Below are positions 58,318 through 64,000 of a stretch of DNA of 64,000 bases, one piece after another. Both the position numbers and the translations under genes were made by a program. Within the stretch, counting starts at the first letter, position 1. Each line of letters starts with the position of its first letter. This DNA is from Rhodoferax koreense (GTDB lineage Bacteria; Pseudomonadota; Gammaproteobacteria; Burkholderiales; Burkholderiaceae_C): positions 4,340,001-4,404,000 of the forward strand of contig NZ_CP019236.1 in the NCBI RefSeq assembly GCF_001955695.1, given 5' to 3'. The notes beneath the pieces are model-generated. The model was not told where the DNA came from and did not search any database. It saw only the letters and a list, made by a program, of their open reading frames with translations.

Positions 58318-59013
58318 ATGACCCAACTGCTCGAAACCATCGAAATCGAAAGCGCACCGAACCCCACCGCGGCCGTGATCTGGCTGCATGGCCTGGGCGC
58401 CAGCGGCGACGATTTCGCCGCCATCGTGCCCGAGCTCGACCTGAACGGCTGCGCGCCGATCCGCTTCGTGTTCCCGCACGCGCCGACCATGCCGGTGACC
58501 ATCAACAACGGCTATGTGATGCCGGCCTGGTACGACATCTTCGCCGCCGACCTGGTGCGGCGCGAAGACGCCGCCGGCATCCAGGCCTCGGCGCGCGCCA
58601 TCGAGGCCTTGATCGCCGACCAGGTGGCGCGCGGCATCCCGGCCGACCGCATCGTGCTCGCCGGCTTCTCGCAGGGCTGCGCCATGTCGCTGCACACCGG
58701 CCTGCGCCACCCGGCGCGGCTGGCCGGCATCATGGCGCTGTCGGGCTACCTGCCGCTGGCCGCCAGCGTGGCCGCCGAGCGCAGCCCGGCGAACCAGGAC
58801 ACACCCATCTTCATGGCCCACGGCACGGCCGACCCGGTGGTGGTACTGGCCCGCGCCGAGGCCTCGCGCCAGGCGCTGGCGGCACTGGGCTACCAGGTCT
58901 CGTGGCACACCTATCCGATGCCGCACAGCGTGCATCCGCAGGAAGTGGCCGACATCAGTCGCTTCCTGCAGACCGTGCTGCCGCGCGATGCCGCCAAGGC
59001 ATCCAGCCGATGA
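58318..59013 (+). CDS. Carboxylesterase/phospholipase (alpha/beta hydrolase family 2)
   Basis: A 231-residue cytosolic esterase of the acyl-protein thioesterase-like group. It has AVIWLHGLGASGDDF near residue 20, nucleophile Ser in LAGFSQGCAMS, Asp in AHGTADPVV and His in PMPHSVHPQE, a complete catalytic triad. Such enzymes hydrolyse short-chain carboxylic esters or lysophospholipids. The stop overlaps the ATG of the Hsp70-type gene, so translation is coupled. It is divergent from a LysR gene. Confidence 0.9.
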   Translation: MTQLLETIEIESAPNPTAAVIWLHGLGASGDDFAAIVPELDLNGCAPIRFVFPHAPTMPVTINNGYVMPAWYDIFAADLVRREDAAGIQASARAIEALIADQVARGIPADRIVLAGFSQGCAMSLHTGLRHPARLAGIMALSGYLPLAASVAAERSPANQDTPIFMAHGTADPVVVLARAEASRQALAALGYQVSWHTYPMPHSVHPQEVADISRFLQTVLPRDAAKASSR

Positions 59014-60287
59014 TGCTGGGGATCGACTTCGGCACCTCCAATTCGGCCGTGGCGCTGGTCGACGGCGAGGGCCGGCTGCGCAGCATTCCGCTGGAGCCGG
59101 GCAGCCCGTCGATGCCGACGGCGCTGTTCTTTTCCAACGAGAGTGGCCAGGTCTTCTACGGCAGCGCGGCCATGCAGGCCTACCTCAGCGGCACCGACGG
59201 CCGGCTGATGCGCTCCATCAAGAGCCTGCTCGGCTCCAGCCTGATGGACGAGCAGACCCTGGTCAACGGCAAGCTCACCAGCCTGTTCGAGATCGTGGTG
59301 CTGTTCTTCAAGGAACTCAAGCGCCGCTCGGAACAACACCTGGGCCACGCCGTCAGCCGGGCGATGCTCGGCCGGCCCGTGCACTTCGTGGACGACGATC
59401 TCGCGCGTGACGCACTGGCCCAGGCCACACTGGGCAAGGCCGCGCTGGCCGCGGGCTTCGACGAGGTGCAATTCCAGCTCGAACCGATCGCCGCCGCGTT
59501 CGACTTCGAGCGCCGCGTGACAGCCGAGACCACCGTGCTGGTGGTCGACATCGGCGGCGGCACCTCGGACTTCACCGTGGTGCGGGTCGGCCCGGACCGG
59601 CATGCCGACGTCGACCGCAGCCGCGACCTGCTGGCCACCACGGGCGTGCACCTGGGCGGAACGGATTTCGACCGCGCGCTGCACCTGCGCCACGCCATGC
59701 CGCTGCTCGGCCTGGGCCACCACGGACCGAGCGGTCGCGAGGTGCCGTCGTCGGTGTTCTTCAACCTGTCGACCTGGCACCTGATCCAGCAGAGCTACGG
59801 CCGCCGCGCCATCGCCCACAGCGAATCGCTGCGCAGCGATTACAGCGACAGGATGCTGCACACGCGGCTGATGCACGTGCTGGAACTGCACATGGGCCAC
59901 CAGCTGCTGGCCGCGACCGAGACCGCGAAGATCGCTTGCTCCATCTCGGGCCAGGGCGAGCGGATCGACCTGTCGGGCATCGAGGCGGGCCTGTGCGTGC
60001 CTCTGTCGCCCGAAGGCCTGCACGAGGTGCTGCAAGGCCAGCTGGACGCCATCGTGGCCTGTGCGCGGGAATGTGTGGCCGCCTCCGGCGTGGGCCGGCT
60101 CGATACCGTCTACCTCACCGGCGGCTCCTCCGCGCTCGCCCCGTTGCAGGCGGCGATGCAGGCGGCCTTTCCCGATGCCACCATGGCTTCGGGCGACCGG
60201 TTCGGCAGCGTAGCAGCGGGTCTGGCCTACGGCGGCGCGGTGGCGTCTGCCGCCCAGCGCGCCGGCCGGCAGACGGCCGACGCCTGA
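59010..60287 (+). CDS. Hsp70-family (YegD-like) protein
   Basis: A 425-residue actin/Hsp70-fold ATPase: phosphate-1 GIDFGTSNSAVAL at 4-16, phosphate-2 VVDIGGGTSDFTVV and the adenosine motif LTGGSSALAPLQ. It ends with the nucleotide-binding domain and lacks the substrate-binding domain of DnaK, as E. coli YegD does. The client or role is unknown. Its ATG overlaps the stop of the carboxylesterase gene (ATGA). It converges with the DUF2059 gene 12 bases on. Confidence 0.88.
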   Translation: MMLGIDFGTSNSAVALVDGEGRLRSIPLEPGSPSMPTALFFSNESGQVFYGSAAMQAYLSGTDGRLMRSIKSLLGSSLMDEQTLVNGKLTSLFEIVVLFFKELKRRSEQHLGHAVSRAMLGRPVHFVDDDLARDALAQATLGKAALAAGFDEVQFQLEPIAAAFDFERRVTAETTVLVVDIGGGTSDFTVVRVGPDRHADVDRSRDLLATTGVHLGGTDFDRALHLRHAMPLLGLGHHGPSGREVPSSVFFNLSTWHLIQQSYGRRAIAHSESLRSDYSDRMLHTRLMHVLELHMGHQLLAATETAKIACSISGQGERIDLSGIEAGLCVPLSPEGLHEVLQGQLDAIVACARECVAASGVGRLDTVYLTGGSSALAPLQAAMQAAFPDATMASGDRFGSVAAGLAYGGAVASAAQRAGRQTADA

Positions 60288-60299
60288 GCGTTCAGGCGC

Positions 60300-60893
60300 T
60301 TACTTGGTGGAAGGCGCAGCCGGCGACGCTGGCGCGGCGGCCGGACCGACCACTTCGTTCAGGCGCTTGGTCACGGTCTGCTCCATGACCTTGAACTTGG
60401 ACTCGACCACGCCACGGGTGTCGGCGACGAGCTGGGTCGACAGCGCCTTCAGGCCTTCGGCCGTGGTGTCCAGGTACTTCTTCTGCACCGGCGACTCGAG
60501 GAAGGTGACGAGCTGCTTCAACTCATCCTCGGAGAATTTCTCCTCGAGCATCGGACCGATCACCGTCGTTGCGGCCTTGGCTTCGCGCTCGCGCAGCAGG
60601 GCCATGGTTTCGTCGACGTACTTGCCGATGTAGCCCTGGATTTCCTTGGTCAGCGCCTCGCGCTTTTCGGGCGGCACGCGGAACTGCAGGATCTGCCCGA
60701 CCTGCTGGGCCATCGATGCCACGGGGCTCTGTGCCATCTGGCGCATCATCTGCTCGCGCACCGGCATCTGCAGGCGGATCACCTTGGCGACGAGTTCCTT
60801 TTTCGCGGGCGTGGATTCGGCATGGGCCAGGCCGGTGACGGCAAACAGCGCGATGGCCGATACAGCCGGGACAGACCACAAATATTTCTTCAT
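60300..60893 (-). CDS. DUF2059 periplasmic protein
   Basis: A 197-residue secreted protein: signal peptide MKKYLWSVPAVSAIALFAVT to AHA, a DUF2059 core (KFSEDELKQLVTFLESPVQKKYL) and an Ala/Pro-rich tail. It is a paralogue of the protein at 36290-36787 but has a longer N-terminal helical part. The function of the family is unknown. It stands alone, with 207 bases upstream shared with the EamA exporter gene. Confidence 0.82.
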   Translation of the reverse strand: MKKYLWSVPAVSAIALFAVTGLAHAESTPAKKELVAKVIRLQMPVREQMMRQMAQSPVASMAQQVGQILQFRVPPEKREALTKEIQGYIGKYVDETMALLREREAKAATTVIGPMLEEKFSEDELKQLVTFLESPVQKKYLDTTAEGLKALSTQLVADTRGVVESKFKVMEQTVTKRLNEVVGPAAAPASPAAPSTK

Positions 60894-61100
60894 ACCAATC
60901 CTCAGAGAATGACGAGCTTGCACACAATGGGGCCGATTATGACCCCGTGCCGCGATGGCCCTGCGTACAGGGGGGCATGCCGGTGCGCTACAGCCGAGTT
61001 GCTCCCCAGCGCCCATAATCACGCCGCCTTCCACCCCTCCCCGCCTTTCCGCCGCCGGACCGCCTGGACACTTGCGGGTCCAGCCATCCCCCTTTCGCCA

Positions 61101-62024
61101 ATGTCCGCTGCCACGCCTGCCCTTTTTCAACGCCATACCGCCGTCCTGTTGATCGCCCTGCTCGGCTGCGCCTTTGCGGGCAACCACATCTCGGCCCGGC
61201 TGGCCTTCGACCACGGCACCGGCCTGCTGGTGGCCATCGTCTGCCGTTCGGGCGTGACCATGCTGGCCCTGCTCGGTGTGGTGTTGTGGCAGCGCGAAGC
61301 CCTGCGGCTGCCGCGCGGCGCCTGGCCGTGGCAGCTCGCGGTCGGCCTGCTGATCGCCACCCAGAGCCTGTGCCTGTACTCGGCCGTGGCACGCATCCCG
61401 GTGGCGCTGGCCCTGCTGGTCAGCAATACCCTGCCGGTGGTGCTGGCGCTCTTGACCTGGGCGCTCGGCGGCCCGCGGCCGACACGGCGCGCCAGCGTGC
61501 TGATGGGCGTGATCCTGCTGGGCCTGGTGCTGGCGCTGGACGTGCCGACGCGGCTGGCTTCGATGGAAGCCGCCGGCCCGGGTCCGCAATGGGGCCAGGG
61601 CATCGCCTTCGCCGCCGGCGCGGCGCTCGCGTTCGCCATGGCGCTGTGGATCACCGACCACAAGCTCAAGGCCCTGCGCGGCTCGGTGCGCAGCCTGATG
61701 ACGCTCTCCATCGTCTTCGTGGCCATGCTGCTGGCCGGCTGGAGCGGCGCTGTGCCCGGCGGCATGGCCTGGCCGCACGACGCGCCCGGCTGGACTGGCC
61801 TGGGTCTGCTGGTGCTGCTCTACGGCACGGCGTTCTCGGTGATGTTCATCACCCTGCCGCGGCTGGACATGGCGCGCAATGCGGCGGTGATGAACAGCGA
61901 ACCCATCGCCACGCTGCTGTTCGGCTGGCTGATCCTGGGCCAGCGGCTGGGCGCGTTGCAGGTGCTCGGCGGCCTGGTGGTGGTCGGCGGCATCGTGCTC
62001 CTGACGACTTCCAAGGCCCGATGA
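61101..62024 (+). CDS. EamA-family (DMT) transporter
   Basis: A 307-residue inner-membrane protein with about ten hydrophobic segments in two EamA repeats, for example AGNHISARLAFDHGTGLLVA in the first and LLFGWLILGQRLGALQVLGG in the second. DMT exporters move amino acids, nucleotides or drugs; the substrate is unknown here. The ATG at 61101 places the first helix near residue 14. It converges with the histidine kinase gene, six bases away. Confidence 0.87.
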   Translation: MSAATPALFQRHTAVLLIALLGCAFAGNHISARLAFDHGTGLLVAIVCRSGVTMLALLGVVLWQREALRLPRGAWPWQLAVGLLIATQSLCLYSAVARIPVALALLVSNTLPVVLALLTWALGGPRPTRRASVLMGVILLGLVLALDVPTRLASMEAAGPGPQWGQGIAFAAGAALAFAMALWITDHKLKALRGSVRSLMTLSIVFVAMLLAGWSGAVPGGMAWPHDAPGWTGLGLLVLLYGTAFSVMFITLPRLDMARNAAVMNSEPIATLLFGWLILGQRLGALQVLGGLVVVGGIVLLTTSKAR

Positions 62025-62030
62025 TCCGAG

Positions 62031-62807
62031 CTAAGGCAAGGTGAAGCTCACGCGGCAGCCCTGGTCGGGCCGGGCCTCGGCTTCGATCTCGCCGCCGTGG
62101 CGCCGCACGATCTGCCGCGCCAGCGCCAGGCCCAGGCCGGTGCCCTCGTATTCGGTGGCACTGTGCAGGCGCTGGAACAGGCCGAACAACTGGCCGGCAT
62201 AGGCCGGATTGAAGCCCACGCCGTTGTCCTGCACGAAGAAGCGCACAGGCTTACCCTCGCCCGCCGCTCCCCAGCCGATCTCGATGCGCGCCACCGCCCG
62301 CTGCCGCGTGAACTTGAGCGCATTCGCCAGCAGATGGCCCCAGACCTCGCGCAGCAGCGCGGCGTCGCCCTGCACCACGGGCCAGTCGGCGGCCACCTGC
62401 CATTCGACCTGGCGCGCGCCGGTCTGGGCCCGGGCGCCACGCAGCGCCTCGGCCACCAGTTCCCCCATGGGCACGGGCACGGGCTGCAGCGCGGTCTTGC
62501 CCAGGCGCGACAGGGCCAGCAGCGCATCGATCATCTTGCCCATGTGCCGGGCCGACTGGTCGATCGTGTCCAGGCAGGACGACGGGTCTTCGCCGTCGGT
62601 CAGCATCTCGCGCACCAACGGGCCGTAGGAGGTGATGTGGCGCAGCGGCGCGCGCAGGTCGTGCGACACCTTGTGCATGAAGTGCTCGAGCTCGGCCCGC
62701 GTGGCGTCCAGCTCGGCCTGCAGGCGCAGGTTGGCGGCCTCGCTTTCGTGCAGCCGCGCCTGCAACGCAGCCAGCATGTCGGGGGAGGCGGGCGAACCCT
62801 GGTCCAT
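62031..62807 (-). CDS. Soluble sensor histidine kinase
   Basis: A 258-residue kinase without a membrane segment or recognised sensor domain. Residues 10-45 form a coiled coil (LAALQARLHESEAANLRLQ), followed by the phospho-acceptor His49 in KVSHDLRAPLRH. The ATPase domain has the N box LLANALKF, G1 DNGVGFN and G2 GTGLGLALARQI. The H-box resembles phytochrome-like kinases. No response regulator is adjacent; the single-domain receiver at 8.3-8.7 kb is a possible but distant partner. It lies 18 bases downstream of glmU on the same strand. Confidence 0.87.
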   Translation of the reverse strand: MDQGSPASPDMLAALQARLHESEAANLRLQAELDATRAELEHFMHKVSHDLRAPLRHITSYGPLVREMLTDGEDPSSCLDTIDQSARHMGKMIDALLALSRLGKTALQPVPVPMGELVAEALRGARAQTGARQVEWQVAADWPVVQGDAALLREVWGHLLANALKFTRQRAVARIEIGWGAAGEGKPVRFFVQDNGVGFNPAYAGQLFGLFQRLHSATEYEGTGLGLALARQIVRRHGGEIEAEARPDQGCRVSFTLP

Positions 62808-62825
62808 CGCGTGCTCCGCCGCCGC

Positions 62826-64000
62826 CTACTTCGCCGCCTTCTTGGGCCGGCTCCAGTTCGCAATGCTGACCTGCCGGCCGCGTGCCACGCTGAGCGCGCC
62901 GGGCGGCGCGTCCTTGGTGAGGGTGGAGCCGCCGCCCACCGTGCCACCCGCGCCGATGGTGATCGGCGCCACCAGCACGCAGTTGCTGCCCACGTGCACG
63001 TCGGCCTCGATCACGGTGCGGTGCTTGTTGGCGCCGTCGTAGTTGGCGGTGATGCTGCCGGCGCCGTAGTTCACGCGCTCGCCCACGCTGGCGTCGCCGA
63101 GGTAGGCCAGGTGGTTGGCCTTGGCACCGGCGGCCAGCGTGGAATTCTTGACCTCCACGAAGTTGCCGATGTGCACTTCGGCGCCGAGCCGCGCGCCCGG
63201 GCGAAGCCGCGCGAACGGGCCGATGAGCGCACCCTCGCCCACCGTCACGCCGGCCTGTTCGCCGTCGATGTGGGTGAACGGATGGATCACCGCGCCGGCC
63301 GCGATGCTGGCGTTGGCGATCACGCAGTTGGCACCGATCCGCACGCCCTCGCCCAGCGTGACCCGGCCTTCGAACACGCAGTTCACGTCGATGGCCACGT
63401 CCTGGCCGCATTCGAGCGTGCCACGCACATCAAACCGCGCCGGATCGGCCAGGCGCACGCCCTGCTCCATGAGCGCGAGTGCGCGGCCGCGCTGGTAGGC
63501 GCGTTCGAGTTCGGCCAGCTGCACCGGGCTGTTCACGCCGGCCACCTGCAGCTCGTCCGTGATGCGGTGCGCCACCACGGCCACGCCATCGGCCACGGCC
63601 AGCTTGACGATGTCGGTCAGGTAGTACTCGCCCTGGGCGTTGCGGTTGTCCACGCGGCCCAGCCAGTGGCGCAGCTGCGCCGCCGGCGCGGCCATGATGC
63701 CGCTGTAGATTTCGTTGATGGCGCGCTGGGCCTCGCTCGCGTCCTTGTGTTCGACGATGGCCTGCACGTGGCCGTCCGGCGAGCCGGCTTCGCGCACGAT
63801 GCGGCCGTAACCCGTGGGATCGGGCAGGGCCAGCGTCAGCAGCGCCAGCTTGTCGCCGCCCGAAGCGTCGATGAGCGCCTGCAAAGTGTCGATGCGGGTC
63901 AGCGGCACGTCGCCCGACAGCACCAGCACGATGCCGTCGTCGGGCAGGTCGGCCAGGGCTGGCAGCGCCTGCTGCACGGCGTGGCCGGTGCCGAGTTGCG
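62826..64000 (-). CDS. glmU: Bifunctional UDP-N-acetylglucosamine pyrophosphorylase/glucosamine-1-phosphate acetyltransferase (partial)
   Basis: The 3' part of glmU; the 5' end lies beyond the right edge. It makes UDP-GlcNAc for peptidoglycan and lipopolysaccharide. The visible part begins within the uridyltransferase domain (QLGTGHAV, then [13 protein letters not shown]). It continues through [11 protein letters not shown] and [18 protein letters not shown] to the left-handed beta helix of hexapeptide repeats with the acetyl-CoA site ([23 protein letters not shown]). The C-terminal end is [10 protein letters not shown]. The following histidine kinase gene may be cotranscribed. Confidence 0.95.
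   Translation of the reverse strand, partial: QLGTGHAVQQALPALADLPDDGIVLVLSGDVPLTRIDTLQALIDASGGDKLALLTLALPDPTGYGRIVREAGSPDGHVQAIVEHKDASEAQRAINEIYSGIMAAPAAQLRHWLGRVDNRNAQGEYYLTDIVKLAVADGVAVVAHRITDELQVAGVNSPVQLAELERAYQRGRALALMEQGVRLADPARFDVRGTLECGQDVAIDVNCVFEGRVTLGEGVRIGANCVIANASIAAGAVIHPFTHIDGEQAGVTVGEGALIGPFARLRPGARLGAEVHIGNFVEVKNSTLAAGAKANHLAYLGDASVGERVNYGAGSITANYDGANKHRTVIEADVHVGSNCVLVAPITIGAGGTVGGGSTLTKDAPPGALSVARGRQVSIANWSRPKKAAK

Overview
The window is a high-GC chromosomal segment of a betaproteobacterium, most likely a member of the Comamonadaceae. The evidence is a Bug-type (TctC) binding protein, the divergent block ftsY / two M16 peptidases / rsmD / coaD, a PEP-CTERM protein and dispersed inverted repeats in gene junctions. 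The genus cannot be fixed from the sequence. It looks like ordinary chromosome with accessory sugar, amino-acid and stress cassettes. I see no rRNA, tRNA, CRISPR array, transposase or prophage.

1-12.1 kb: aldaric-acid catabolism. gudD, a GarL-type aldolase and garR form a plus-strand operon taking D-glucarate to pyruvate and D-glycerate. An L-talarate/galactarate dehydratase at 8.8-9.9 kb gives a second entry to the same intermediate. It lies next to a Bug binding protein and a divergent LacI regulator, and each of the latter two carries an AACGTT-centred operator. Inside this block are a CYTH-CHAD protein, two small unknown genes (one behind a LexA box), an MFS transporter with a divergent AraC regulator, and a lone receiver domain. 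12.1-19.2 kb: a chain of overlapping genes hutF > SbcD-like > SbcC-like, then a divergent YebC-family protein.

19.5-25.7 kb: a CHAT caspase-like protease whose stop overlaps the start of a serine alpha/beta hydrolase. This is the strongest candidate here for an undescribed conflict or stress-effector system. It is followed by a tightly coupled lipid kinase, metallophosphoesterase and PAP2 phosphatase set. 25.7-30.2 kb: a phytanoyl-CoA dioxygenase-like enzyme and a branched-chain amino-acid type ABC transporter (livHMGF). 30.4-36.8 kb: rarA, an SRPBCC protein, two GNAT acetyltransferases, a KaiC-like ATPase coupled to a small helical protein and followed by a GGDEF diguanylate cyclase, and a DUF2059 protein.

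36.8-43.4 kb: a LacI regulator, a GH2 lipoprotein with a malectin-like tail and a GH3 lipoprotein preceded by tandem LacI-type operators, which together form an oligosaccharide-degradation locus. 43.5-46.6 kb: TapT (DTW domain) and a lipoprotein penicillin/AHL-acylase-like Ntn hydrolase. 46.9-52.2 kb: coaD, rsmD, a paired M16 peptidase system and divergent ftsY. 52.5-54.0 kb: a PEP-CTERM protein with a probable thioester domain and a secreted unknown. 54.1-57.2 kb: a D-amino-acid or acidic amino-acid use set (racemase, binding protein, DadA-like dehydrogenase). 57.3-64.0 kb: a LysR regulator, carboxylesterase, YegD-like Hsp70, second DUF2059 protein, EamA exporter, soluble histidine kinase and the 3' part of glmU, which runs off the right edge.
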